Part shown: piece by piece, positions 26,731-35,691 of the stretch
How positions within the stretch are numbered: the stretch's first letter is position 1
How the letters are laid out: each line of letters begins with the position of its first letter
Source of the DNA: ZC4RG29 sp036273935
GTDB lineage: Bacteria; Bacteroidota; Bacteroidia; Cytophagales; Cyclobacteriaceae
DNA length: 53,065 bases
Assembly (NCBI GenBank): GCA_036273935.1
Contig: DASUGQ010000324.1
Span: forward strand, 1-53,065
Reading direction: 5' to 3'
Translations under genes and position numbers: made by a program
The notes under the pieces: model-generated
Databases searched by the model: none
Seen by the model: the letters and a program-made list of their open reading frames with translations, nothing else
What the model was told of the DNA's origin: nothing

Positions 26731-26771
26731 GTTTTAAGCATTAAACATAGATAAAGACAATCGGTAAAATT

Positions 26772-27851
26772 ATGGAATCGCCAGTGAAATATAAAGTGAT
26801 CGGATTAATGTCAGGTACTTCGTTGGACGGCGTTGATTTGGTATGCTGTACCTTGAAACTGAGGGAGGGTAAATGGGTGTACGTTGTTGAGGCGACGCAA
26901 ACGGTTCGATATTCACCTCTGTGGAAACAAAAACTGGCAGGCGCCCAGCATCTCAGTGGTGAAGCGTTAATGTTGCTTGATATCGAATATGGGAAATATT
27001 TGGGTGTCTTAGTGGAAGCATTTGTCATGAAGAATAGGCTGCGCGGGGTCAAATTCATTGCTTCACATGGTCATACTATCTTTCATCAGCCGGTGAGAAA
27101 TTTCACCTTTCAATTGGGAAACGGAAACGCCCTGCATGCAGCGACGGGATTCCCGATTGCCTGCGATTTCCGGAGTCTTGATGTGGCGCTGGATGGGCAG
27201 GGCGCACCGCTTGTTCCGATCGGTGACAGGGAGTTGTTTGGTGAATACGACATCTGCCTGAACCTGGGCGGAATAGCCAATTTGTCAATGGACTCCGGTC
27301 ACAAGCGGATAGCCTATGATATATGTTTTGCCAACATGGGGTTGAATGATCTTGCATCAAAAGCGGGAATACCTTTTGATAAGAACGGAACATTGGCGGC
27401 TGATGGTGTCCTTGATCAGTTGATGCTCGGAGATTTAAAAAGTGCTTACGAAAAGTTTCGGAAAAAAAGACCATCGCTCAGCTTTGAGCTCTATCAAAAA
27501 GTTATTAAACCCATTCTTGATCGTGATCACCTGTCTGTTAAGGATCGATTGACAACCTTCGTGGAGTCCATCGCCCATGAAATTTCAATCGCTATCCCGA
27601 GGACGAATAAACAATTAACAATGTTGTGCACAGGTGGAGGGGCCTTCAACTCATATCTAATGTATCGCCTCGTAGAGATGTGTGAAGACCGCATTTCCAT
27701 AATAATTCCTGATGAGAACGTGGTAAAATTCAAGGAGGCTATCGTATTTGCCTTCCTCGGCGTGTTGCGTGTGCGAAATGAGATTAATTGTCTCAAAAGT
27801 GTGACCGGCGCAAAACGTGATAACAGTGGGGGTATTTTGATAGGATTCTGA
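26772..27851 (+). CDS. anmK: Anhydro-N-acetylmuramic acid kinase
   Basis: AnmK opens and phosphorylates 1,6-anhydro-MurNAc released during peptidoglycan turnover, giving MurNAc 6-phosphate for cell-wall recycling. The 359 residues include the ATP motif IGLMSGTSLDGVDLV at the N terminus, FIASHGHTIFHQP, the substrate region FRSLDVALDGQGAPLVP with its likely catalytic Asp, LNLGGIANLS and LCTGGGAFN. No murQ is adjacent. Confidence 0.96.
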   Translation: MESPVKYKVIGLMSGTSLDGVDLVCCTLKLREGKWVYVVEATQTVRYSPLWKQKLAGAQHLSGEALMLLDIEYGKYLGVLVEAFVMKNRLRGVKFIASHGHTIFHQPVRNFTFQLGNGNALHAATGFPIACDFRSLDVALDGQGAPLVPIGDRELFGEYDICLNLGGIANLSMDSGHKRIAYDICFANMGLNDLASKAGIPFDKNGTLAADGVLDQLMLGDLKSAYEKFRKKRPSLSFELYQKVIKPILDRDHLSVKDRLTTFVESIAHEISIAIPRTNKQLTMLCTGGGAFNSYLMYRLVEMCEDRISIIIPDENVVKFKEAIVFAFLGVLRVRNEINCLKSVTGAKRDNSGGILIGF

Positions 27852-27938
27852 TCACAAATAATCACCACAATTTAATTTTGAATTTAACCGTCATTTAATA
27901 TTTTGTTCCTTTGACCAAACCCCAATTTGACATCATTT

Positions 27939-29171
27939 ATGAGCATGAAGGAATTGCTGGAGAAATTTGAAAACAAGAGAGCGGAAATCGTTTTCGAATG
28001 GAAGGATGCGGAGACTGAAGCGGAGGGCTGGGTCGTGATTAATTCGTTGCGTGGGGGAGCCGCAGGAGGCGGAACGCGAATGAGATCGGGACTGGACAAA
28101 CGTGAAGTGGAGTCACTTGCAAAAACGATGGAGGTTAAATTTACGGTTTCCGGCCCACCTATAGGAGGGGCCAAATCAGGCATCAATTTCGATCCAAATG
28201 ATAAAAGAAAACCTGGCGTATTAAAGCGCTGGTATGCCGCCGTGATGCCTTTATTGAAGCATTACTACGGAACCGGCGGGGACTTAAATGTTGACGAAAT
28301 CACGGAAGTAATCCCAATAACAGAAGATGTTGGAGTGTGGCATCCACAGGAAGGTGTTTTCAATGGTTACTTTAAACCGACCGAACCACAAAAGGTAAAT
28401 CGTATTGGTCAGCTTCGGCAGGGAGTTGTAAAAATGATTGAGGACGAACGCTACACGCCAATGGTGAATAAGAAATACACAATTGCCACGATGTGTACAG
28501 GTTTTGGTGTTGCCGAGGCCGTTAAGCATTACTATGACCTATGGGGCGGAAACATAAGTGAAAAACGCGCAGTGATCCAGGGCTGGGGAAACGTTGGGGC
28601 TGCCTCCGGATTTTTTCTTTCCCAACTGGGCGTAAAAATAGTTGGCATCATGAGCAGTGAAGGAGGATTGTTCAACCAAAAAGGTTTTACATATGAGGAA
28701 ATAAAGGATCTGGTGATTTCCAAACGAAACAACAAGTTGGTTTCTTCTGAAATGCTGCCTTATGGTGAGTTGGAGAAAAAAATCTGGGATCAGGAATTTG
28801 AAATTTTTATACCGGCCGCGTCTTCAAGGTTGATCACGAAAGAGCAGGTTGACAGGATGATTGCTTCCAAACTTGAAGTGTTTTCCTGTGGTGCAAATGT
28901 TCCGTTCGATGATCCTGAGATTTTCTTTGGCCCTACCGGCTTGTACGCCGATCAGAAATTTACGGTCATTCCCGATTTTATTGCCAACTGTGGTATGGCG
29001 AGAGTATTTGCCTACCTCATGGAGAACCAGGTGAGCATGGAGGACCATTCCATTTTTGCTGATATTTCGCAGACAATCCGCAATGCTTTGGTGAGAACAT
29101 ACTCCATGAATCAAAAGAAGACGGGTATCGCGCAGACTTCTTTCGAAATTGCAATCAGGCAACTCTTGTAA
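27939..29171 (+). CDS. Glu/Leu/Phe/Val dehydrogenase family protein
   Basis: This is an NAD(P)-dependent amino acid dehydrogenase of 410 residues. The N-terminal substrate domain has LRGGAAGGGTRM, PIGGAKSGINFDP (lysine for catalysis) and GTGGDLNVDE; the Rossmann domain has VIQGWGNVGAASG near 215. Glutamate, leucine, phenylalanine and valine enzymes share these motifs, so the substrate cannot be assigned from sequence alone. I chose the ATG at 27939; the frame is open to a TTG at 27927, adding only four residues. It converges with nhaD, with 5 bases between stops. Confidence 0.9.
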   Translation: MSMKELLEKFENKRAEIVFEWKDAETEAEGWVVINSLRGGAAGGGTRMRSGLDKREVESLAKTMEVKFTVSGPPIGGAKSGINFDPNDKRKPGVLKRWYAAVMPLLKHYYGTGGDLNVDEITEVIPITEDVGVWHPQEGVFNGYFKPTEPQKVNRIGQLRQGVVKMIEDERYTPMVNKKYTIATMCTGFGVAEAVKHYYDLWGGNISEKRAVIQGWGNVGAASGFFLSQLGVKIVGIMSSEGGLFNQKGFTYEEIKDLVISKRNNKLVSSEMLPYGELEKKIWDQEFEIFIPAASSRLITKEQVDRMIASKLEVFSCGANVPFDDPEIFFGPTGLYADQKFTVIPDFIANCGMARVFAYLMENQVSMEDHSIFADISQTIRNALVRTYSMNQKKTGIAQTSFEIAIRQLL

Positions 29172-29176
29172 AGTGA

Positions 29177-30556
29177 TTAATGACCAAATAGGGGTTGGAT
29201 GATAAGATAGGCAACGGCTCCGCCAAAGTAACCCAGCATGGCCAGAAAGCTGATCCTTTTCAAATACCAAATGAAGTCTATTTTTTCCATGCCCATCACT
29301 GCCACCCCCGCGGCTGATCCAATGATGAGGATACTCCCTCCAGTGCCGGCACAATAGGCGAGGTATTCCCAAATCATATTATCCATCGGATAGGCGTCGA
29401 GGCTATACATTCCCATACTGGCTGCCACGAGGGGCACATTGTCGACTATTGCAGAAAGTATTCCGATAAGGGTAATAATAATACGTTGATCGCCAAACGT
29501 CTTATCCAGCATCATCGAGAAATGATGCAATACTTGCATTGATTCGAGTGATCCGACTGCGAGTAGTATGCCCAGAAAAAACAAGACACTGGGAACATCA
29601 ATGCGGGAAAGTGCACCTGCTGCTGTATAATTTTTTTTAACCGCTTCGTCGAGTTCGGGATGAATTAACTCTGAGACCACCCACAGGGTTCCAAGACCAA
29701 GAAGCATTCCGATATAGGGTGGAAGATGAGTAAGCGTTTTGAAAATGGGGACAAAGACAAGTGCACCCACGCCAAGGGTTAGCATCAGCTTTCCGCCAGA
29801 GACCTCTTCATGCTTTTTAACATGTTGGCCATCACCCTCGCCCAGATTGCCTTTCAGCTTAAAGCTAAGGTAGATTAGTGGGACGATCATGCAGACGACG
29901 CTCGGCACGAAGAGAACTTTTATGATGTTCACCGTAGAAATCTGTCCGCCAATCCAAAGCATGGTTGTTGTTACGTCACCAATAGGGGTCCAGGCTCCAC
30001 CTGCGTTGGCCGCGATTACAATCATGCCGGCAAACGTTAATTTTAGCTCTCGTTCATGAATCAGTTTGCGAATCAGCGATATCATGACAATGGAGGTCGT
30101 AAGATTGTCAAGGACGGCTGATAAAAAGAAAGTTACCCAACAAATTATCCAGAGAAGTGAGCTTATTTTTTTTGTCTTAATTCTGTCGGTGATAAAACGA
30201 AACCCGTGGTGCGCGTCGACGAGTTCAACGATGGTCATTGCGCCCATCAGGAAGAAGAGTATTTGTGAGATCGCGCTAAGGTGCTCACTTAACTCGAACC
30301 CGACGAAATCATGATAAATTTCGCTTTCGGTTAAAGCCGTGATCGCATCGTGTCCTTTCTCAACCTTAAGCATCTCCAGAAATGACGAGTATGAGGTACT
30401 GGTTTTTACGGATTCGCTCGGCTCAGAAAGAATGAACAGTGTCCAACAGATAACGCCAGTTAAGATTGCCGTTGCTGTCTTATTGATTTTTATGGGATGC
30501 TCCAGGGCAATACCCATGTAGCCAATTACAAAGACGACAATGATTAAGGTTTCCAT
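29177..30556 (-). CDS. nhaD: Na+/H+ antiporter NhaD, copy 1
   Basis: NhaD exchanges cytoplasmic Na+ or Li+ for external H+, giving salt and alkali tolerance; it belongs to the ion transporter superfamily. The 459 residues carry about a dozen hydrophobic helices with the family motifs HPIKINKTATAILTGVICW, FLMGAMTIVELVDAHHGF, SAVLDNLTTSIVMISLIRKL, NAGGAWTPIGDVTTTMLW, and VDNVPLVAASMGMY near the end. It lies downstream of a very similar copy on the same strand, with 75 bases between. Asp and Asn residues in the NAGGAWTPIGD and VDNVP segments are likely ion-binding. Confidence 0.92.
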   Translation of the reverse strand: METLIIVVFVIGYMGIALEHPIKINKTATAILTGVICWTLFILSEPSESVKTSTSYSSFLEMLKVEKGHDAITALTESEIYHDFVGFELSEHLSAISQILFFLMGAMTIVELVDAHHGFRFITDRIKTKKISSLLWIICWVTFFLSAVLDNLTTSIVMISLIRKLIHERELKLTFAGMIVIAANAGGAWTPIGDVTTTMLWIGGQISTVNIIKVLFVPSVVCMIVPLIYLSFKLKGNLGEGDGQHVKKHEEVSGGKLMLTLGVGALVFVPIFKTLTHLPPYIGMLLGLGTLWVVSELIHPELDEAVKKNYTAAGALSRIDVPSVLFFLGILLAVGSLESMQVLHHFSMMLDKTFGDQRIIITLIGILSAIVDNVPLVAASMGMYSLDAYPMDNMIWEYLAYCAGTGGSILIIGSAAGVAVMGMEKIDFIWYLKRISFLAMLGYFGGAVAYLIIQPLFGH

Positions 30557-30631
30557 AGATTGCGTGAGAATGCTGAAAAGATGGGAATTTTTAAGCCCAT
30601 GTTAAAATGAAATCGGCAATTTCTGCTCAGC

Positions 30632-31993
30632 TCAATGAATGGTGAAGAAGATCAGGTATACGGCGGCGCCCGCGAAATATCCGAGTGCGGCCAGTAGCGA
30701 AATCCTTTTCAAGTACCAGATAAAATCAATTTTCTCCATGCCCATAGCTGCCACACCAGCGGCTGAACCGATCACCAGAAGACTTCCACCAGTTCCTGCG
30801 CAATAGGCAAGATATTCCCAGATCATATCATCCATGGGGTACACATCAATACTGTACATCCCCATACTCGCTGCCACCAACGGAACATTGTCAACAATGG
30901 AAGAAAGGATTCCAATGAGGGTTATGATAATTCGATTATCACCCAGCGTGTGATTTAAATACTCCGCAAAGTTATGGAGCGTATTCATTGCTTCCAGAGA
31001 ACCGACTGCAAGCAGAATACCCAAAAAGAAAAGGACACTTGGCATGTCAATTTTGGACAGGGCGTGAGCTGCCGTATATTTCTTTTTAATGCTTTCATCC
31101 AAATCTGGATTTATTAATTCAGAAACGACCCAAAGAACGCCCAGGCCTAACATCATTCCGAGATAAGGTGGTAAATGTGTAACGGTCTTGAAAACCGGTA
31201 CCGATACCAAAGCCAGTATACCCAGTGTTAGCATCAGATTGCTGCTGCTGATTTGATGCCTTTGATGGGAATCATTTCCCTTTTCTTCATGAAGACCAAG
31301 CTCACCTTTCAACGTAAAATTGAGATAAATCAGGGGAACGATCATGCAGGCAACGCTAGGGGCCAATAAACTTTTGACAATAGCGGCGGCCGATATTTGT
31401 CCCCCAATCCACAGCATCGTTGTGGTCACATCTCCAATGGGAGACCACGCGCCGCCAGCGTTAGCTGCTACGATGATCATTCCGGCAAAGAATAATCTCA
31501 TCTGCCGATTGGGGACCAGTTTTCGAATCAATGAGACCATCACGATTGTCGTGGTGAGATTATCGAGTACTGCTGAAAGAAAAAAAGTGACCCAGCAAAC
31601 GATCCATAATAACTTTTTTGGACTCTTGGTATTTATTCTGTCTGTGATGAACTTGAATCCCTGGTGGGCATCAACCAGTTCAACGATGGTCATTGCACCC
31701 ATTAAGAAGAAAAGAATCTGTGAAATTTCACTTAAATGTTCAGCGAGCGAAAAGATTACATACTCGCGATGACCTTGTTCGGCGCTAAGAACCTCGCCCT
31801 TCGCATGTTCGCTCAAAAAAGATGAATAATGTTCGCTGTGCATGAGCGACTCGGTGGGGCTCGAAACCGCAAACAAAGTCCAGCATAGTACACCCGTCAA
31901 CAGAGCTGTGGCCGTTTTATTTATTTTAATTGGGTGTTCGAGCGCTATTAAAACGTACCCAACAACAAAAACAGCGACAATGATCAGTTCCAT
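30632..31993 (-). CDS. nhaD: Na+/H+ antiporter NhaD, copy 2
   Basis: This 453-residue paralog of the neighbouring antiporter matches it across nearly its whole length. Shared motifs include HPIKINKTATALLTGVLCW, FLMGAMTIVELVDAHQGF, SAVLDNLTTTIVMVSLIRKL, NAGGAWSPIGDVTTTMLW and VDNVPLVAASMGMY. The clearest differences are in the N-terminal loop after the first helices (about 45-80) and the hydrophilic mid-protein loop (about 235-250; EEKGNDSHQRHQ here). It is upstream of copy 1 and so transcribed first, probably on one message. lysC precedes it by 147 bases. Confidence 0.92.
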   Translation of the reverse strand: MELIIVAVFVVGYVLIALEHPIKINKTATALLTGVLCWTLFAVSSPTESLMHSEHYSSFLSEHAKGEVLSAEQGHREYVIFSLAEHLSEISQILFFLMGAMTIVELVDAHQGFKFITDRINTKSPKKLLWIVCWVTFFLSAVLDNLTTTIVMVSLIRKLVPNRQMRLFFAGMIIVAANAGGAWSPIGDVTTTMLWIGGQISAAAIVKSLLAPSVACMIVPLIYLNFTLKGELGLHEEKGNDSHQRHQISSSNLMLTLGILALVSVPVFKTVTHLPPYLGMMLGLGVLWVVSELINPDLDESIKKKYTAAHALSKIDMPSVLFFLGILLAVGSLEAMNTLHNFAEYLNHTLGDNRIIITLIGILSSIVDNVPLVAASMGMYSIDVYPMDDMIWEYLAYCAGTGGSLLVIGSAAGVAAMGMEKIDFIWYLKRISLLAALGYFAGAAVYLIFFTIH

Positions 31994-32140
31994 CAGATCA
32001 GGTTTAGGTCCACTAACGTGTTTTAATAATAACCTTTGGAACTAACTCCAGCAAATTATTTTTTATCACCAAACCCAAAAAATATTGAAGGCGAGAAATT
32101 TTGTCATGAAGATAATCTCTCCGCTCTTCACAAACCATGG

Positions 32141-33463
32141 TTATTTTAGTCCGAATACGCCCTCGTTTAAGGCGTTCAAGGCACTGTTTTTATATGATGT
32201 ATTCACTAACACCGATACATTATTATTGCTTCCACCGCAAGAGACCATGCGGATCGGTATATCTTCAAGCGAATCGAATATTTTTTTCAAAACGCCCTTA
32301 CTTGAGGTAATGTTATTTCCGACAATTGATATGATCGACTGATTATAATCAATTTCGATTGTACCAAATTTTTTTAATTCGGCTTCTATAAGTGGAAGAT
32401 TGGTATTGTTATCAATGGTTACGGACACAGCGACCTCCGAGGTGGTGATCATGTCAATCGGCGTTTTATATTGTTCAAAAACTTCAAACACCCGACGGAG
32501 AAAACCATAAGCCATTAGCATTCGTGACGATTTTATTTTTATTGCGGTAATACTATCCTTGGCAGCTACCGCCTTAAATACACCTTCACTTCCCTTGCTC
32601 GTAATAATTGTTCCCGGTGCACTTTCATCCATTGTATTCTTTAAGCGAACTGGCACATTGAATTTCTGCGCCGGTACAATGGTTGATGGATGCAAAATTT
32701 TCGCCCCAAAATAGGCAAGCTCTGACGCCTCATCAAACGTAAGCTCGGAGATCGGATAGGTCTTCTTTACAATGCGCGGATCATTGTTGTGCATTCCATC
32801 AATGTCCGTCCAGATTTGAATCTCTTCCGCCTGAATGGCAGCTCCAATGAGAGATGCTGTGTAATCACTGCCACCGCGTTTCAGGTTGTCGATCTCATTG
32901 TGGTGATTTCGGCAGATATAACCCTGCGTTATGATGACCTCCACGTTCTGAAGAGAACTTAGCAAAGGCTTAAGTCGAACCGAAATTTTCTCCAGTTCTG
33001 GTTCTTCATTTTCATCGATCGACATGAAATAGAGGGCGGGAAGAAGTCTTGATGCAACTCTTCTTTCCTGAAGGTGCTGATAGAATAATTCCGTAGAGAT
33101 CAACTCGCCTTGTGCCAGTAATTCGCGATAGCTTTTATTATCAAATTGTCCCGCTGCAAGCAATCTGATGAAAATAAAAAAACGACTTACGATTTCCTGC
33201 CCAATGGCATGAAATGATTCGGTTGTGAAAAGATCCTTTATGAAAGACTCATAGTGTTTTTCCAGTCCACCAATTTCTTCTTCGGCCTGTGCGGCTCTGG
33301 CACCTATCAGGTGGTCGCCAATTCTTACCAATGCGTTTGTTGTGCCGGAAAGAGCAGATAATACAACGATTTTTTTTCCTGGAATGGCCAACACTAGATC
33401 AGCCACTTTCTTCATGCGTTCGGGTTTACCTACCGAGGTGCCACCAAATTTTAGTACTAACAT
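32141..33463 (-). CDS. lysC: Aspartate kinase (monofunctional)
   Basis: LysC phosphorylates aspartate, the committed step toward lysine, methionine and threonine. The 440 residues start with the kinase motif KFGGTSVG and include LKRGGSDYTASLIG and TDIDGMHNNDPR; tandem ACT domains fill about 300-440 (ITTSEVAVSVTIDN, SIVGNNI), so feedback inhibition is likely. There is no fused homoserine dehydrogenase. It stands alone between nhaD and dnaK with its own -7 box. Confidence 0.95.
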   Translation of the reverse strand: MLVLKFGGTSVGKPERMKKVADLVLAIPGKKIVVLSALSGTTNALVRIGDHLIGARAAQAEEEIGGLEKHYESFIKDLFTTESFHAIGQEIVSRFFIFIRLLAAGQFDNKSYRELLAQGELISTELFYQHLQERRVASRLLPALYFMSIDENEEPELEKISVRLKPLLSSLQNVEVIITQGYICRNHHNEIDNLKRGGSDYTASLIGAAIQAEEIQIWTDIDGMHNNDPRIVKKTYPISELTFDEASELAYFGAKILHPSTIVPAQKFNVPVRLKNTMDESAPGTIITSKGSEGVFKAVAAKDSITAIKIKSSRMLMAYGFLRRVFEVFEQYKTPIDMITTSEVAVSVTIDNNTNLPLIEAELKKFGTIEIDYNQSIISIVGNNITSSKGVLKKIFDSLEDIPIRMVSCGGSNNNVSVLVNTSYKNSALNALNEGVFGLK

Positions 33464-33488
33464 GTTAACTCAGGTATTAGAAGGACGG

Positions 33489-33496
33489 CAAATATA
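33489..33496 (-). promoter_or_regulatory. Candidate -7 box for lysC
   Basis: The minus strand reads TATATTTG followed by C, matching TAnnTTTG, 25 bases before the lysC start. The -33 box is not clear. Confidence 0.45.
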
Positions 33497-33561
33497 GATA
33501 GGAAACTGTTTTTGATCAGCCGTGCTGCAAAATTATTGTAAATAGCTAACGCACATTCGTA

Positions 33562-33599
33562 CCAAAAAAGAAACCTCCCTGATTATTTCAGGGAGGTTT
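33562..33599 (-). terminator. Rho-independent terminator after dnaK
   Basis: A perfect 12-bp stem, AAACCTCCCTGA (33571-33582) with TCAGGGAGGTTT (33588-33599), closes a 5-base loop. On the minus strand it is followed by CTTTTTTGG. It lies 22 bases past the dnaK stop. Confidence 0.9.
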
Positions 33600-33621
33600 G
33601 CCAGGCTTGTTTTATTTAGAA

Positions 33622-35541
33622 CTACTTTTTGTCTTTTACCTCTTCAAACTCTACATCGGAGACATCGCCCTCAGTTGACGAACCGCCAGATGCCGTGCTG
33701 CCTGCTCCGTCCTGGGCTCCGCCAGCTTGCGCGCCGCCTGCCTGATAAATCTCGGCCGAAGCTGCCTGCCATGCGGCATTTAACGAATTGAGACTTGATT
33801 CAATACCGGCTACGTCCTGTGCCTGGTGAGCCTGACGAAGCTTGTCCAAAGCACCGTTAATAGCAGATTTATTTCCTTCCGAAAGCTTGTCACCATATTC
33901 TTTCAATTGCTTTTCTGTTTGGAAAATCATGGTGTCGGCCTGGTTGAGTTTTTCAACTTTTTCCTTCGCCTTCTTATCCGTGTCAGCATTGGCCTGGGCT
34001 TCTTCCTTCATACGCTTGATTTCAGCGTCAGTTAATCCGGAAGAGGCTTCAATTCTGATCTTTTGTTCTTTCCCTGTTCCTTTATCCTTTGCCGAGACAT
34101 GAAGGATACCGTTCGCGTCGATGTCGAAGGTGACTTCTATCTGTGGCATACCACGTGGTGCAGGAGGAATTCCATCCAGGTGGAATCGCCCGATCGTACG
34201 GTTATCTTTTGCCATCGGCCTTTCACCTTGCAGGACGTGGATTTCAACTGAAGGTTGGCTATCTGATGCTGTCGAGAAAACTTCCGACTTCTTCGTTGGG
34301 ATTGTTGTATTCGATTCGATCAATTTTGTAAAGACGCCACCTAGTGTTTCAATTCCAAGTGATAACGGAGTAACATCCAACAACAGAACGTCTTTTACTT
34401 CTCCTGTCAACACACCACCTTGAATCGCTGCGCCCACGGCAACAACTTCATCCGGGTTTACACCTTTAGAGGGTTTCTTGCCGAAGAATTTTTCCACCTC
34501 ATCCTGAATTCTTGGTATCCGTGTCGATCCACCGACAAGGATGACTTCGTCAATCTGTGAGGTTGATACCCCTGCATCTTCTACTGCCTTGCGACAAGGT
34601 TCCAGGGTTCTTCTCACCAGATCATCAACAAGCTGCTCAAACTTCGAGCGGTTTATTTTCTTAACAAGGTGCTTCGGAACACCATCTACCGAGGTTATGT
34701 AGGGAAGATTTATTTCAGTCTCCATGGAGCTGGAAAGTTCGATCTTGGCTTTTTCAGCAGCTTCCTTAAGGCGTTGCAATGCCATTGGATCCTTTCTCAG
34801 ATCAACGCGTTCTTCGCCATGAAATTCATCGGCGAGCCAATTCATTATGCGGAGATCGAAGTCATCACCACCAAGGTGCACATCACCATTTGTTGACTTC
34901 ACTTCAAAAACACCATCGCCAAGTTCAAGAATAGAAATATCGAATGTGCCACCACCAAGGTCGTACACAGCGATTCGCATGTCTTTATTTTTCTTGTCCA
35001 GGCCGTAGGCTAGTGCCGCCGCCGTAGGTTCATTGATTATTCTTTTAACATCAAGTCCAGCGATTTGTCCGGCCTCCTTCGTTGCCTGGCGCTCAGCATC
35101 GTTAAAGTATGCAGGTACCGTAACTACCGCTTCGGTTACGGTCGTTCCAAGATAATCTTCTGCTGTGCTTTTCATTTTTTGAAGGATCATGGCAGAGATT
35201 TCTTGTGGCGTGTAAAGCCTGTCACCAATTCTTACGCGAACTGTGTCATTGTTGCCACGCTCCACCTGGTAAGAGACGATTTTCATCTCTTCTTTAACAT
35301 CATCGTATTTCTTACCCATGAATCGCTTCACGGACATCACTGTATTTTTTGGATTCGTTATGGCCTGTCGTTTTGCTGGGTCACCAACTTTTCGCTCGCC
35401 TTTTCCTTCGTCCAGGAAGGCTACAACGGAGGGTGTCGTTCTCCGGCCCTCGCTGTTGGGGATTACAACGGGTTCGTTGCCCTCCATCACAGCCACGCAG
35501 GAGTTCGTTGTTCCTAAGTCTATTCCAATAATTTTGCCCAT
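33622..35541 (-). CDS. dnaK: Molecular chaperone DnaK (Hsp70)
   Basis: DnaK is the ATP-driven Hsp70 that binds exposed hydrophobic peptides, with DnaJ and GrpE as co-chaperones. The 639 residues have the ATPase signature IGIDLGTTNSCVAVMEG, AVYDLGGGTFDIS and ILVGGSTRIPRIQ, the linker DVLLLDVTPLSLGIET, and the C-terminal EFEEVKDKK. A Gly/Ala-rich stretch near 605-620 (GGAQAGGAQDGAGSTASGG) precedes the acidic tail. It is away from grpE-dnaJ, which sit 13 kb further on. The leader holds no CIRCE element; two short inverted repeats lie upstream. Confidence 0.98.
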   Translation of the reverse strand: MGKIIGIDLGTTNSCVAVMEGNEPVVIPNSEGRRTTPSVVAFLDEGKGERKVGDPAKRQAITNPKNTVMSVKRFMGKKYDDVKEEMKIVSYQVERGNNDTVRVRIGDRLYTPQEISAMILQKMKSTAEDYLGTTVTEAVVTVPAYFNDAERQATKEAGQIAGLDVKRIINEPTAAALAYGLDKKNKDMRIAVYDLGGGTFDISILELGDGVFEVKSTNGDVHLGGDDFDLRIMNWLADEFHGEERVDLRKDPMALQRLKEAAEKAKIELSSSMETEINLPYITSVDGVPKHLVKKINRSKFEQLVDDLVRRTLEPCRKAVEDAGVSTSQIDEVILVGGSTRIPRIQDEVEKFFGKKPSKGVNPDEVVAVGAAIQGGVLTGEVKDVLLLDVTPLSLGIETLGGVFTKLIESNTTIPTKKSEVFSTASDSQPSVEIHVLQGERPMAKDNRTIGRFHLDGIPPAPRGMPQIEVTFDIDANGILHVSAKDKGTGKEQKIRIEASSGLTDAEIKRMKEEAQANADTDKKAKEKVEKLNQADTMIFQTEKQLKEYGDKLSEGNKSAINGALDKLRQAHQAQDVAGIESSLNSLNAAWQAASAEIYQAGGAQAGGAQDGAGSTASGGSSTEGDVSDVEFEEVKDKK

Positions 35542-35629
35542 GGTTTATTAATTTATGTTGTCGTATCAATTCTTAAGTACGGATTGGAATATCAATGCCT
35601 ATGCCAAGGGGGATTTCATGCCAAATGAG

Positions 35630-35642
35630 TGACACAATGTCA
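35630..35642. repeat. Inverted repeat TGACA-caa-TGTCA upstream of dnaK
   Basis: Two 5-bp arms (35630-35634 and 35638-35642) are separated by 3 bases, 88 bases before the dnaK start. The right arm overlaps by two bases with the adjacent larger palindrome. Such a short site could be an operator or chance. Confidence 0.35.
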
Positions 35643-35659
35643 GCCAAAATTTTTGGCTG
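35641..35659. repeat. 19-base palindrome between the reductase gene and dnaK
   Basis: CAGCCAAAA, one T, TTTTGGCTG: perfect 9-bp arms around a single base. It lies 32 bases past the reductase stop and 99 before the dnaK start. No T-run follows on either strand, so it fits an operator better than a terminator. Confidence 0.5.
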
Positions 35660-35691
35660 TTAAATCAATAGGCCGTAAGGAACGAATCGTT

